Shown here: in pieces, positions 27,624-37,169 of the stretch
Position numbering within the stretch: the stretch's first letter is position 1
How the letters are laid out: each line of letters begins with the position of its first letter
NCBI GenBank assembly: GCA_019261985.1
Contig: JAFAQY010000015.1
Location: forward strand, 1 to 64,000
DNA: 64,000 bases
Direction of reading: 5' to 3'
Source of the DNA: Bryobacterales bacterium
Lineage (GTDB): Bacteria > Acidobacteriota > Terriglobia > Bryobacterales > Bryobacteraceae
Notes under the pieces: model-generated
What the model was told of the DNA's origin: nothing
The model's input: the letters and a program-made list of their open reading frames with translations, nothing else
The model's database searches: none
Made by a program: the position numbers and the translations under genes

Positions 27624-27720
27624 TTTCCGGGTCGTCGCCGCGCTCTATTCCCCTCAGGTTTCGCCGCGTGCCGGAACAGGCGCATGCGCGTGGGCTTCAC
27701 CACAGTCCTTTTCTGCGCCT

Positions 27721-28854
27721 CTATTGCCGCTTCGCTCCGGAGGGTTGTTCTTCGCCAACGCGAACAGTTGCGGCGCAATCGAAGAGCGGAATACGAGACT
27801 TCAGTGAGTATCTCTGCCTGACACGTTGTTCCAGCTTTTTCCTGATCGCCAGCGCGGGCCTCTCTATGAAGGCATACGATGCGGCAGCAGCAACCCCCGC
27901 GATCATTAGGTTCCACGGAAAAGCACAAACGACCGCCTGGGACGAGCGGTTCAGAAAAGGCTGCTGCCAAAGGTACAGGGAATAACTTAGGACGCCCACA
28001 AATGCAAGCGGCCGCAGGTTCAAGAACCGCCCGAGCATTGTCTTATCGAAAAGCACCACGCGATGAATCGTAACCGCAATGGCCACATTGATGAAAGGCT
28101 GTAGCAAAAGCATGCTGAGGCGCCGCCCATCCGGTCTCATATTTGCCAGAAACGCGCAACATGGAATCAGCACAAACCACCTTGACCGTAAAACGGCCAT
28201 GTAAACCCCGTTAGCTTCCAGACGCTTTCGGAAGATCGCGAGCAGGCAACCCGTTGCAATGGGATCCATGATCGTAGGGAACCACCATGCGACGCCCCAG
28301 CGGTAAGCAGGCAGAAATGTCGCTATCACGAATCTGGAGATCGGTGCAATCCACAAAGCATTGACCGCGAACAGAGTTGCATAGCGCAGACTGAAAAATG
28401 CAATCAGCGCCGGCCAAAGCAGGTAAAACTGCTCCTCGACGGATAGGGACCACAGATGCCCAACGACCCACGATGCGTGTAAGTGGTAATTTACGGTATA
28501 CGTGATGGCGTGGAACAAATCTCCCCGCGCCAGCGTCGGCCCACCAAGTCTGGAAGCGAGAAAGATAAACAGAATAAATCCATAGGAGGCGGGGAATATT
28601 CGCAGGGTTCGGCGCAGATAGAACAGCTTCAAGGACACTGTCCCAGTCGCCTCAATTTCATCCAGCATCAGATATGTAATCAAAAAACCGGAAATCACAA
28701 AGAAGACGCGCACCCCAAGGTTGGCAAAATCGCCAAGCGGAGCAAATGCAGAGCGCGGAAAAAAATTTGCAGTACCGCAAAGATGCCCAAACAATACAAG
28801 GCCGATCGAGATGGCTCGCAGTCCGTCGAGGGATGGGATCCGTCTCGAATCCAT
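27721..28854 (-). CDS. Acyltransferase 3 (OafA/YrhL-like) membrane protein
   Basis: This 377-residue polytopic protein starts MDSRRIPSLDGLRAISIGLVLFGHL, with the family's catalytic His in the first helix and a later RRTLRIFPASYGFILF block. Members transfer O-acetyl or other acyl groups to sugars of cell-surface or secreted glycans. No glycosyltransferases are nearby. It converges on the WbuC gene. Confidence 0.85.
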   Translation of the reverse strand: MDSRRIPSLDGLRAISIGLVLFGHLCGTANFFPRSAFAPLGDFANLGVRVFFVISGFLITYLMLDEIEATGTVSLKLFYLRRTLRIFPASYGFILFIFLASRLGGPTLARGDLFHAITYTVNYHLHASWVVGHLWSLSVEEQFYLLWPALIAFFSLRYATLFAVNALWIAPISRFVIATFLPAYRWGVAWWFPTIMDPIATGCLLAIFRKRLEANGVYMAVLRSRWFVLIPCCAFLANMRPDGRRLSMLLLQPFINVAIAVTIHRVVLFDKTMLGRFLNLRPLAFVGVLSYSLYLWQQPFLNRSSQAVVCAFPWNLMIAGVAAAASYAFIERPALAIRKKLEQRVRQRYSLKSRIPLFDCAATVRVGEEQPSGAKRQ

Positions 28855-29054
28855 TTGCAGGCGTTCTATTCTATCAGACCAATATAGGAGTCAAACTGCT
28901 CGAGCGCGTTCAGCCCTCCTCCAATGCAGCAGAATCACCCGCACGATATAGGTGTAAAATACACAAAATGCGGCTGCGGCCTCTGCACGCAGCAGCCACC
29001 GCATCCCTACTGATTTTGGACTGAACGGCTGGAACCGTTTCGAGAGGTAGCGCC

Positions 29055-30836
29055 ATGCAGGCTTTGGCACACGGTCGAGTCCGAGCAGAGGTGGAAGTTG
29101 TAAAAATCAGTCGCGGAAATAGCTTCCTACACTTTTGCTTTTTAGGGTTATGGCTGGTATTTCTCGCTCTACCCGTACGAGCGGACACGTGCGACTTCAT
29201 GACGCGCGCTGTTAGATCCAACTGCACACTTACCTGGAACGGATTAACGCGACAGTATCAGCTCTATATTCCGGCCGCCTACGTGGCCACTACAAGCGGG
29301 GTCGTCTTCGGTTTACATGGATCCCAAGGATCAGGTCCAACCTACGAGGGGTCTTCGATTATCGATAAAGCGGACGCAGCGGGTTTTGCCGTCGTTCTAC
29401 CCAGTGCTTCAGATCCGCCCGGCAATTACGGAATATGGCAGTTTGATGGCGGCGCCGACGGCGGATCAAGTTGGTTATGGACGAGTCAAGGTGCATCAGT
29501 GCCGGATGACATGGGGTTCCTCAGGAAACTGATCGCGGTGATAAAGGCTGGTATAAACCCCGACCCTAACAGAATATACGTGACCGGCTTTTCCGTCGGT
29601 GCTGAAATGACGCATGCTGTAGGGATTCACCTATCCGATGTAGTGGCTGCAATCGGCGTAGATGAGGGAATATTCCCGTTCGTCGATCCCACCACAGCGC
29701 CTAGTCCTTCAGCCCCTATCTCAGTACTCATGTTTCACGGCACCCAGTCCCCTTTAAATATCTGCGGGGGTTCCTCGTCCTCTCCACATTCGAGCTTTGC
29801 GTCGCAGGATCAGACCTTTAGTTACTGGGTAGGGCCGCAGGCGAATCAGTGTTCGACCACCACTACGAGCCGGTTCTGTACCGGGCTTGCGGGGTCTTTG
29901 AACAGTTCTCCAACCAGTAGATACGGAGCGTCCTGCCGCAATGGGACGGAAGTGACCCACTATGAATTGCTGGGAGGAGATCATCAGTGGTATACGACGC
30001 CGATGAATAATCCGGCAGCTTTTCCCTACAATTCGAGTTTCGAGACTCCCCAGCCCGGAATCACCCTGAACGACATCCTCTGGAACTTTTTCGCCTCCCA
30101 CCCGAAAGCGTCAGGACCCCTTTCTGTTACCTTGACAGCTATCGCCAACGCAGCGAATTATAAGCAAGCAATGGTTTCGCCTGGTGAAATCGTGACCCTC
30201 GCGGGATTCAACATTGGGCCTTTTCCTCTCACGCTCGCCGGGATCGACCCAACAACCGGGCGCATTGCCACCATCCTGTCTGGCGCGCGCGTGTTGTTCG
30301 ATGGAGTGCCCGCGCCACTGGTCAATGTGTCTTCCACTCAGCTCAGCGCCATTGTGCCGTACGAAGTGGCTGGAAAGACCTCGACATCGGCGCAACTGGA
30401 ATTCAACGGGCAAACCTCGGCTCCGTTGTCAATTCCGGTAGTTGCCGCGGTTCCAGGCATTTTCTCGGCGGATGAGTCGGGGCAAGGTCAGGGCGCGATT
30501 CTGAATCACGATGGCAGTTATAATTCCGATTCCAATCCAGCGCGCCGCGGCGATACGATCGTGCTGTTCGGCACCGGCGAGGGGCAAACGATTCCTGCTG
30601 GAGTCACTGGCCAGATCGCAGCCACAAGCCTTCCAAAACCCGTGTTGGCCGTATCGGTAACGATCGGAGGCGTGCCTGCGGAGTTAGCCTATTACGGTGC
30701 GGCGCCCAGCCTGGTAGCCGGTTTATTTCAGATAAACACGCGAGTGCCAGCCGCAATCTCGCCGGGTGACCAGCCCGTTATCGTAACCATAGGTTCGGCT
30801 CAAAGTCAGCAGAACCTGACCGTATCGGTCCAGTGA
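29055..30836 (+). CDS. Secreted PHB-depolymerase-like esterase with a TIGR03437 C-terminus
   Basis: This 593-residue protein has a signal anchor (about 22-43), then an alpha/beta-hydrolase of the LpqC/PHB-depolymerase type with nucleophile Ser180 in VTGFSVGAEM and a candidate His in GGDHQWY. From about residue 360 the sequence is the Solibacter-type C-terminal unit: ANYKQAMVSPGEIVTLAGFNIGP, VLFDGVPAPLVNVSSTQLSAIVPY, DTIVLFGTGEGQT, GLFQINTRVP. That unit is beta-rich and probably attaches or presents the enzyme outside the cell. Substrate likely an ester polymer, inferred. Confidence 0.8.
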   Translation: MQALAHGRVRAEVEVVKISRGNSFLHFCFLGLWLVFLALPVRADTCDFMTRAVRSNCTLTWNGLTRQYQLYIPAAYVATTSGVVFGLHGSQGSGPTYEGSSIIDKADAAGFAVVLPSASDPPGNYGIWQFDGGADGGSSWLWTSQGASVPDDMGFLRKLIAVIKAGINPDPNRIYVTGFSVGAEMTHAVGIHLSDVVAAIGVDEGIFPFVDPTTAPSPSAPISVLMFHGTQSPLNICGGSSSSPHSSFASQDQTFSYWVGPQANQCSTTTTSRFCTGLAGSLNSSPTSRYGASCRNGTEVTHYELLGGDHQWYTTPMNNPAAFPYNSSFETPQPGITLNDILWNFFASHPKASGPLSVTLTAIANAANYKQAMVSPGEIVTLAGFNIGPFPLTLAGIDPTTGRIATILSGARVLFDGVPAPLVNVSSTQLSAIVPYEVAGKTSTSAQLEFNGQTSAPLSIPVVAAVPGIFSADESGQGQGAILNHDGSYNSDSNPARRGDTIVLFGTGEGQTIPAGVTGQIAATSLPKPVLAVSVTIGGVPAELAYYGAAPSLVAGLFQINTRVPAAISPGDQPVIVTIGSAQSQQNLTVSVQ

Positions 30837-30931
30837 TTTCGGACCGGCGACCGATCTGGGGGGGCGTCATAAGTCGAGATCGTGGGTTTGCCGCGTAAGC
30901 GCGCCTGAAAATCTCAACGTCGCTGCGGCGT

Positions 30932-31696
30932 TTACTTGCCCACCATGTGCTCCATGCCCCTGTTATTCTCGATACAAACAAATTCGATGATCTCCGTGTC
31001 CGGTATCAGGGAGGCGTGCAGCTTAATTGGCCAGGGTTTCGTGTAGGCCTTGATATCCGTCATCGTGATGTCGATGTTCAGGTGGCCGAAGTCCGGACGT
31101 TCAAAACGTTCCGTGACCCGTAGCGCGTCCGTGGCCGGATGTCCGAACAGATCCAGCCAGGTGTTGTCTTTCAGGCCGCTTGTCTCAACCACTAGAGTAT
31201 CCCCGTCCCACCTGCCGGTCGAATAACCCATCCAGTTCGGGTTTGGATCTTTCGGAACAGCGCGGCCATCCACAAAAATTTGCCGGTACTCCATGTTGTA
31301 TTCATACAGCGCGGCAAGCATGGTGGAAGTTTGAATGATCTTGAACGGAAGAGGAATCGTGTCGATCGTCGGAACCCCAGCCGGCATACAACGGGAGATA
31401 GGGTTGTCTTTTCCGAAGTTCTCTTTGCGATTCTTATACACGGCAGCCGCCGCGGACTGCATGGGCACACCGTCCGGCTTGGCATCTATACCGATGTCGT
31501 ACCAGTAGTCCTGCGTTTTGATTTCCCATAGCCCTGAAAGGTCGGGTTTCCCTTCGGCGGTTCGGGGCGCCTTGGCGGATAAATCAGCGTGGCCGTCAGT
31601 AGCGCGCGGGATTCCTGGAGTTCGAGAGGAGGGCCATTGCCCGAATGCTGCCGCTGAAGCAGCAAACACAATCAGCGTACTCTGGAGGGAGTTCAT
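30932..31696 (-). CDS. Exported PDLxGxW-family protein
   Basis: This 254-residue protein has a signal peptide (LIVFAASAAAFG) and mature start TAEGKPDLSGLWEI. Later conserved features are SRCMPAGVP, GYSTGRWDGDTLVVETSGLKD, THPATDALRVTERF (here GHPATDALRVTERFERPD) and a C-terminal NNRGMEHMVGK. The same blocks occur in the gene at 45292-46080, so they are paralogues. No enzymatic motif is recognised. Confidence 0.75.
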   Translation of the reverse strand: MNSLQSTLIVFAASAAAFGQWPSSRTPGIPRATDGHADLSAKAPRTAEGKPDLSGLWEIKTQDYWYDIGIDAKPDGVPMQSAAAAVYKNRKENFGKDNPISRCMPAGVPTIDTIPLPFKIIQTSTMLAALYEYNMEYRQIFVDGRAVPKDPNPNWMGYSTGRWDGDTLVVETSGLKDNTWLDLFGHPATDALRVTERFERPDFGHLNIDITMTDIKAYTKPWPIKLHASLIPDTEIIEFVCIENNRGMEHMVGK

Positions 31697-31768
31697 TCAC
31701 GCCTATGACGCGTGATTTCTCAGCGCAGTTTCAGGGCGCGGCTTCCGGCGGTGCGGCTTGAGCGCCGC

Positions 31769-32278
31769 CTACATCGGCTCGGGCAGCCTCAGCCCGGCCT
31801 TCTGCAGCGACTGATCCAGCATCGCCGCCGCATCGGCCTCGGTCAGGCCGCGCGAGGTCGATAGCTCCGTGATCAGCATGTGCCGCGCCCGGTCCAGCAT
31901 CTTCTTCTCGCGGAACGAGAGCGGCTTTTGCGATTGCAAAATGAGCAGGCTTTTAAGCACCTCGGCTACCGCCAGCCCGCTGCCTTCGCGCATTCGCTCG
32001 CTATTTTCCTTGAAGCGATCCTTCCAGTCCTGGTAGCGCTGGCAGCGTCCCTCGGAGAGAAAGCTGAGCACCCGGGCCAGCTCGCCGTTGCGCGTCAGTT
32101 TTCGAAGCCGCAATTCTTCGGCGTGCGAAAACGGCACCATCACGGTCAGGCTGTTATAAGTAAGGCGCAGGAGGTAATAGCGCTCGAACTGGCCGGCAAA
32201 AGCGCGGCTACTGATGTTTTCAACGGTTGCTACCCCATGATTGGGATAAACCAGCTTCTCACCAACTTGAAACGTCAT
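31769..32278 (-). CDS. carD: CarD-family transcription regulator
   Basis: This 169-residue protein has an N-terminal Tudor-like RNA-polymerase interaction domain (MTFQVGEKLVYPNHGVATVENI) and a helical DNA-contact domain (WKDRFKENSERMREGSGLAVAEVLKSLL; LSFREKKMLDRARHMLITEL). CarD binds the RNAP beta subunit and stabilises open complexes, for example at rRNA promoters. A consensus sigma-70 promoter lies upstream at 32377-32405. It is divergent from ileS. Confidence 0.9.
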   Translation of the reverse strand: MTFQVGEKLVYPNHGVATVENISSRAFAGQFERYYLLRLTYNSLTVMVPFSHAEELRLRKLTRNGELARVLSFLSEGRCQRYQDWKDRFKENSERMREGSGLAVAEVLKSLLILQSQKPLSFREKKMLDRARHMLITELSTSRGLTEADAAAMLDQSLQKAGLRLPEPM

Positions 32279-32376
32279 TGGGGACTGCGTTCCTCACCGT
32301 GGAGTTCTTCTCAACTCGCGTCCATGCACGCAACCGCGCGGCGGACCCTTAAACGCCGTCGCGAACGTGCTAAAGC

Positions 32377-32405
32377 ATATTAAATCGAAGTTACTCCGCT
32401 GTCAA
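32377..32405 (-). promoter_or_regulatory. Strong sigma-70 promoter for carD
   Basis: On the minus strand a consensus -35 TTGACA (32400-32405) and -10 TAATAT (32377-32382, one change from TATAAT-like consensus) are 17 bp apart, about 99 bp upstream of the carD ATG. It is the best promoter match seen in the window. Confidence 0.75.
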
Positions 32406-32501
32406 TAGAAAAGTGTGGCAGTTAGGTTGCTTCGCAGGCGATTGAATTACAAGCCTTTTCGATTCGCCGCGATGCAAATGTAATACCATGAAGAAAACCT
32501 G

Positions 32502-35285
32502 ATGGAAACCGCAAAAATCGAGCTTAAAAACACCATCCACCTTCCTAAAACCGGTTTCTCCATGAAGGCCAATCTGGCGCAGCTCGAGCCAAAGCTCCTC
32601 AAACACTGGGATGAAACCGGGTTGTACGAGCGCATTCGCGAAACCCGCAAGGGCGCGCGGTCCTATATTCTTCACGACGGTCCGCCTTACGCCAACGGAA
32701 ACATTCACCTGGGGCACGCATTCAATAAGCTGCTGAAAGATTTCATTGTCAAAGTGAAAACGATGGAGGGGCTCGACTCCGTCTACATTCCGGGTTGGGA
32801 TTGTCATGGACTGCCGATCGAAATCAAAGTCGACGCCCAGCTTGGCGCGAAAAAGGCTAACATGTCCGCGGCGCAGATTCGATCCGCTTGCCGCAAATAC
32901 GCCGAAAAATATGTCGATCTCCAGCGCAAAGATTTCATCCGGCTGGGCATCCTAGGCCGCTGGCAAGATCCATACCTGACCATGAGCGCTCAATATGAAG
33001 CGGTTATCGCCGAAGCGTTCGTCGATTTCCTGGACCGGGGTTACGTCTATAAAGGCCTGAAACCGGTCAACTGGTGCATTCACGACCGCACGGCTTTAGC
33101 GGAAGCCGAAGTCGAATACGAAAACCACACCAGCCCCTCCATTTGGGTTCGGTTCGCGCTTACATCGCCGCCCGAAAAGATCGATCCGGCTTTAGCTGGC
33201 CGCCGCGTGTACGGGCTGATCTGGACGACCACTCCGTGGACCATTCCAGCGAACCTTGCCATAGCCTTCAACCCGCGGTTTACATACGTGGCTGTCGATG
33301 TCGAGGGTGAAGTTTACATCTTAGCGAAGGACTTGCTTAACACCACCGCGGAAGCTGCCGGCTGGAATTCGACTCCGGTTATCGCGGAATTCACTGGAGA
33401 GCGGCTTCAAGGAACCGTGTTCCGCCATCCTTTTCTGGATCGCGATTCAGTCGGCATCCTTGGAGATCACGTCACGCTCGAACAAGGTACCGGCGCGGTT
33501 CATACCGCTCCGGGCCACGGCCAGGAGGATTACGTCATCGGCCAGGCGAACGGGCTTCCGACATATTGTCCCGTAGACGCGGCCGGACGCTTTTATCAGG
33601 CCGAGGGAGCGCATGGCAAGCTTCCGGATGTACTGCTCGGAAAATCCGTTTGGGATGGCAACCCGGTCGTGATCGGCCTCCTGAAAGACGCGGACGCCTT
33701 ACTCGCTTCGCAAAAGATCGACCATAGCTATCCGCACTGCTGGCGATGTCACAACGCCACCATCTTTCGCGCCACCGAACAGTGGTTCATCGGCATGGAG
33801 CACCAGGACCTGCGTGCTCGCGCGCTCGACGCCGTCAAGGGCGTGAAGTGGAAACCCGAATGGGGCGAGGAGCGGATTTCGAACATGATCGCCACGCGCC
33901 CGGATTGGTGCATTTCGCGGCAGCGCGCCTGGGGCGTTCCGATCCTGGCGTTCTACTGCGACCGGTGCAACCAGCCGCTGACCGATCGGAAGTTCCTGGA
34001 TCCGATTGTGGCGCTGATCCGGCGGCACAACGCGGATGTTTGGTACGAGCAAACCGCGGAACAGTTGCTGGGCCCTGGAGTGAAGTGCCCGAAGTGCGGC
34101 GGCAGCGGATTCCGCAAGGAGAATGACATCCTGGATGTGTGGTTCGACTCCGGCGCTAGTCATCTCGCCGTGCTGACGCCCGAAAACAACCTGACGTGGC
34201 CCGCCGATATGTATCTGGAAGGCGGAGATCAGTATCGCGGTTGGTTCCACTCTTCTTTGCTGATCGGCGTCGCGTTGAAAGGCGGCGCGCCCTACCGCGC
34301 TTCGGCCACCAACGGCTGGACCCTCGACGGCGAAGGCCACGCGCTTTCGAAATCGAAGGGAGCCGAAGAGGTCGAGACCATCATCAAGAAATATGGCGCG
34401 GAGCTTCTGCGCCTATGGACGGCGTCCGTCGATTTCACGGAAGATGTCCGCTTCTCGGATACAATCGTCGATCGCCTGGTGGAAGCCTACCGCAAGCTGC
34501 GCAACACCTTACGATACGCGCTCGGCAATCTGCACGATTTCGATCCGGCCCGCGATTCGGTTCCACTCGAACAGATGCTGGATATCGACCGCTGGATCCT
34601 GGCGCGCGGTGAAGATCTGGTGCGGCGGTGCCGCGCCTGGTATGACGCGCTCGAATTCCACAAGGTCTATCGCGCGATATACGATTTCGCGACCACCGAT
34701 CTCAGCGCGGTGTATTTCGACGTGCTCAAGGACCGTTTGTACACCGGCGCGACTCGCAGCCGCTCGCGGCGCAGCGGCCAGACCGCGCTGTATCGTATCC
34801 ATTACGCGCTCGTGCGGCTGGTTGCGCCGCTATTGGCGTTCACCGCCGAGGAAGCATGGGGCTTTACCCCCAAACCCAGCGGCGCGCCCGAAAGCGTGCA
34901 TCTAACACTGCTGCCCGAGCCGGAAGAACTTGCTTCGGGTCTGGATGCGGCGACATTGGGCGATTGGAATGCGTTGATGGAGGTTCGCGGCGAGGTGTTG
35001 AAGGCCCTGGAAGAGGCGCGGCAGGCAAAATTAATCGGCACTTCGCTCGAAGCGCGAGTCGCGCTAAAAACGTCCAACTTGCTGGAGCGCTACGCGCAGG
35101 AACTTCCGGCGCTGTTTATCGTCTCCCAAGTAATGCTGCGAGATAAAGAAGCCATCGTTGTCGAACGCGCGGATGGGTCAAAATGCGAGCGCTGCTGGAA
35201 ATACTCGACGGCGGTCGGCGACGATCCGGAATTTCCCACCGTGTGCGAATACTGCTCGGCGGCGTTGAAGGAAATGCTCGGATGA
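32502..35285 (+). CDS. ileS: Isoleucyl-tRNA synthetase
   Basis: This 927-residue class Ia synthetase has HLGH at 69-72 and a KMSKS-loop equivalent ALSKS at 614-618, in which the usual first Lys and Met are Ala and Leu. It includes the editing insert (GLIWTTTPWTIPANLAIAF), the anticodon-binding domain and the C-terminal zinc motif CERCWKYS...CEYC. It charges tRNA-Ile. The stop overlaps the lspA start by 4 bp (ATGA), the common ileS-lspA arrangement. The start at 32502 is the first ATG, and Met21 is an alternative. Confidence 0.95.
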   Translation: METAKIELKNTIHLPKTGFSMKANLAQLEPKLLKHWDETGLYERIRETRKGARSYILHDGPPYANGNIHLGHAFNKLLKDFIVKVKTMEGLDSVYIPGWDCHGLPIEIKVDAQLGAKKANMSAAQIRSACRKYAEKYVDLQRKDFIRLGILGRWQDPYLTMSAQYEAVIAEAFVDFLDRGYVYKGLKPVNWCIHDRTALAEAEVEYENHTSPSIWVRFALTSPPEKIDPALAGRRVYGLIWTTTPWTIPANLAIAFNPRFTYVAVDVEGEVYILAKDLLNTTAEAAGWNSTPVIAEFTGERLQGTVFRHPFLDRDSVGILGDHVTLEQGTGAVHTAPGHGQEDYVIGQANGLPTYCPVDAAGRFYQAEGAHGKLPDVLLGKSVWDGNPVVIGLLKDADALLASQKIDHSYPHCWRCHNATIFRATEQWFIGMEHQDLRARALDAVKGVKWKPEWGEERISNMIATRPDWCISRQRAWGVPILAFYCDRCNQPLTDRKFLDPIVALIRRHNADVWYEQTAEQLLGPGVKCPKCGGSGFRKENDILDVWFDSGASHLAVLTPENNLTWPADMYLEGGDQYRGWFHSSLLIGVALKGGAPYRASATNGWTLDGEGHALSKSKGAEEVETIIKKYGAELLRLWTASVDFTEDVRFSDTIVDRLVEAYRKLRNTLRYALGNLHDFDPARDSVPLEQMLDIDRWILARGEDLVRRCRAWYDALEFHKVYRAIYDFATTDLSAVYFDVLKDRLYTGATRSRSRRSGQTALYRIHYALVRLVAPLLAFTAEEAWGFTPKPSGAPESVHLTLLPEPEELASGLDAATLGDWNALMEVRGEVLKALEEARQAKLIGTSLEARVALKTSNLLERYAQELPALFIVSQVMLRDKEAIVVERADGSKCERCWKYSTAVGDDPEFPTVCEYCSAALKEMLG

Positions 35286-35791
35286 CGGAACGCGGGCGAG
35301 CCGCCGCGATTGTTGCAGCGGTCTTCGTGGTGGATCGGATCACGAAGGCGTATATTCGCTCCTCCTTCTCGGCCTGGGATATTACGCCCGTGATCCCGCG
35401 TTTTTTTAATATCGTCCATACCGAAAATCCCGGCGCGGCTTTCGGAATGCTTTCCGATTCCGCGGGCTTGTGGCGGCAATTGTTCCTAATTGCAATTTCG
35501 CTGGTGGTAATGGTTGTGATCGGCGTCATGCTATGGGCGCCGCACCGTAGCGGCCTGCATGAAAGCACTCTGCTGCGGGTCGGACTGGCGCTGGTGTTCG
35601 GTGGTGCGCTCGGTAATGTTTGGGATCGCCTGTTCGGCGGTACCGTAACGGACTTTCTGCAATTCCTGTTCGGCTCCTACGAATTCCCCGCCTTCAACGC
35701 CGCCGACTCCGCGATTACGGTCGGCGCCGCGCTGCTGGTAATCGATCTCTGGCGCACGCGCCATCACGAATCCCCCCAGCCGCAGACCTAG
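35282..35791 (+). CDS. lspA: Lipoprotein signal peptidase (signal peptidase II)
   Basis: This 169-residue protein starts at the ATG overlapping the ileS stop. It has four helices and the catalytic Asp motifs GNVWDRLFGGTVTDFLQF and FPAFNAADSAITVG, plus the conserved ENPGAAFGML. It cleaves signal peptides of diacylated prolipoproteins in the inner membrane. The frame is open further upstream inside ileS but only the ATG at 35282 fits the family. Confidence 0.93.
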   Translation: MTERGRAAAIVAAVFVVDRITKAYIRSSFSAWDITPVIPRFFNIVHTENPGAAFGMLSDSAGLWRQLFLIAISLVVMVVIGVMLWAPHRSGLHESTLLRVGLALVFGGALGNVWDRLFGGTVTDFLQFLFGSYEFPAFNAADSAITVGAALLVIDLWRTRHHESPQPQT

Positions 35792-35805
35792 TGTACAGCC
35801 CGCCT

Positions 35806-35846
35806 GTGGGGCAGATCGCCAATCTGCGGCCGGTTGACAACCGGCC
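35806..35846. repeat. Short palindromic repeat, A type (half element)
   Basis: GTGGGGC is followed by GCAGATCGCCAATCTGC and GGCCGGTTGACAACCGGCC. It lies 29 bp upstream of the ATG at 35875 and lacks a right boundary, so it looks like a truncated copy. Confidence 0.7.
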
Positions 35847-35874
35847 TTCCAGCGGCGCGGGCTACGATAGAATC

Positions 35875-36819
35875 ATGCGCCGCTTAATCCTATTCGCGCT
35901 ACTTGCCCTAGCAACCCCGCTGTTCGCGGACGTTACGCTGCGGTATACCGCCGATTACAAGCTCGGGTTTTCACTTCCGCAGGGCGCCGCGGGCCAGATT
36001 CCCGCCGCCAGCCTGGCTGCGTTGAACCGCCCGACTGAGATCCGTATCAAAGGCAACAAGGCTTATCAAACCCTGGGAGATTTTGTCGCGATCACAAACC
36101 TGGACACGAATGAAGTGACCTACCTCGACCCCGCCGGCAAGCGGTTCGGGACGGCTCAAGCGGATCAGGTCGCGTCGATTGTTGCCCAGGCGATGCCTCC
36201 CGTTCCGGCGCAGGCGCAGAGCTTCGCTGATTTGCTGAAGGCAGATGTGCAGTCCCGGAAAACCGGCCGGACGGAAACCATACACGGCATCGCGGCCGAG
36301 GAACACGAAATCGTCGTGAGCCTGAGCATCGATATCCCGAACCTTCCTCCGGGAAATCCGGCAATGAAGCTGGTAATGCAGATGTGGCGGGCAGCCCCCG
36401 CGGAAGCCGATGGCAACCCTGCGTTGAAGGAGCTGGCCCGGTATTCGAATCTTACGGCTTCTTCCCTCAGTCCGGCGGAATTTCTTCGCAATCTGACGGG
36501 GCCGATGCAGGCATTCAGCAAAAGCATGGGTCCGCTGGTGGAGGAAATGACGAAGGACAAAACGCTGGTGGTTCGTACGCAATTGGAAGCGACCTCTCCC
36601 ATGATGGCGATGCTCGCGCCGCAGCTTCAGCAGCAGGGCCAGGCGTTACCCGCGGGAATCGACCCCACTGCTCCGCTGCTTTCGGCTAATCAGGAGATCG
36701 CGGAATTGTCCACAGATCCAGTAGACGAAGCCGTTTTCAAAATTCCCGAAGGCTATCGCAAGGTGGATATCCAGGAGATCCTCAAAGACCAGATCGCCGC
36801 GATGGCCGGCAAGAAATAA
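35875..36819 (+). CDS. Exported protein of unknown function
   Basis: This 314-residue protein starts MRRLILFALLALATPLFADVTLRY, with a clear signal peptide at ATG 35875. The mature part contains DVTLRYTADYKLGF, LDTNEVTYLDPAGKRF, VSLSIDIPNLPPGNP and a C-terminal YRKVDIQEILKDQIAAMAGKK. The pattern resembles DUF4412-type periplasmic proteins, but no family is certain. The frame is open upstream through lspA. Located directly after ileS-lspA and a short palindromic repeat. Confidence 0.7.
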   Translation: MRRLILFALLALATPLFADVTLRYTADYKLGFSLPQGAAGQIPAASLAALNRPTEIRIKGNKAYQTLGDFVAITNLDTNEVTYLDPAGKRFGTAQADQVASIVAQAMPPVPAQAQSFADLLKADVQSRKTGRTETIHGIAAEEHEIVVSLSIDIPNLPPGNPAMKLVMQMWRAAPAEADGNPALKELARYSNLTASSLSPAEFLRNLTGPMQAFSKSMGPLVEEMTKDKTLVVRTQLEATSPMMAMLAPQLQQQGQALPAGIDPTAPLLSANQEIAELSTDPVDEAVFKIPEGYRKVDIQEILKDQIAAMAGKK

Positions 36820-36848
36820 AGGTGCAGTAGGGCCGGATGCCATCCGAT

Positions 36849-36955
36849 GTGGGGCAGCCTTTAGGCTGCGGCGGACTTTAGTCCGCCAAGCGCCGGGCGA
36901 GCTGAAGGCCGCCGTGGGCGAACTGAAGCCCGCCGCACCCTAAAAGCCGCCCCAC
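36849..36955. repeat. Palindromic repeat, mixed A/B type
   Basis: Bounded by GTGGGGC and GCCCCAC. Modules include GCAGCCTTTAGGCTGC and GGCGGACTTTAGTCCGCC. It begins 30 bp after the stop at 36819 in a gene-free stretch (36820-37169). Confidence 0.8.
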
Positions 36956-36989
36956 TTGGGTTTTATGATCTGGGTGAGCCGCAGGCATA

Positions 36990-37060
36990 CTCACCAATAG
37001 ATCGGATTCCGACAATCAACAATCGGCCCTCGCGCCCCGGATGCCAACGCGCGCTCAGTG
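36990..37060. repeat. Copy 1 of a ~70-bp direct duplication
   Basis: Copy 1 matches 37169-37240, which is the 3' end of the PHP-metallohydrolase gene, at roughly 80 percent (shared blocks include CTCACCAATAGATCGGATTC, ACAATCAACA and CGGCCCTCGCG). It contains the fossil codons for the gene end NPIYW. A palindromic repeat (37058-37168) lies between the two copies. Confidence 0.8.
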
Positions 37061-37168
37061 GGGCCGGATGCCATCCGGCGCGCGGTTGCCAACCGCGCTG
37101 TTTCGGGGTTTATTGAAGCCTCGGCAGGCGGGTTAGCAACCCGCCGCAGGTTTGGCAACCTGCCCCAC
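37058..37168. repeat. Palindromic repeat, A type, between the two duplicate copies
   Basis: Bounded by GTGGGGC (37058-37064) and GCCCCAC (37162-37168). Modules are CCGGATGCCATCCGG (37064-37078), GCGCGGTTGCCAACCGCGC (37080-37098), GGCGGGTTAGCAACCCGCC and GCAGGTTTGGCAACCTGC. One of the most complete copies. Confidence 0.9.
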
Positions 37169-37169
37169 C

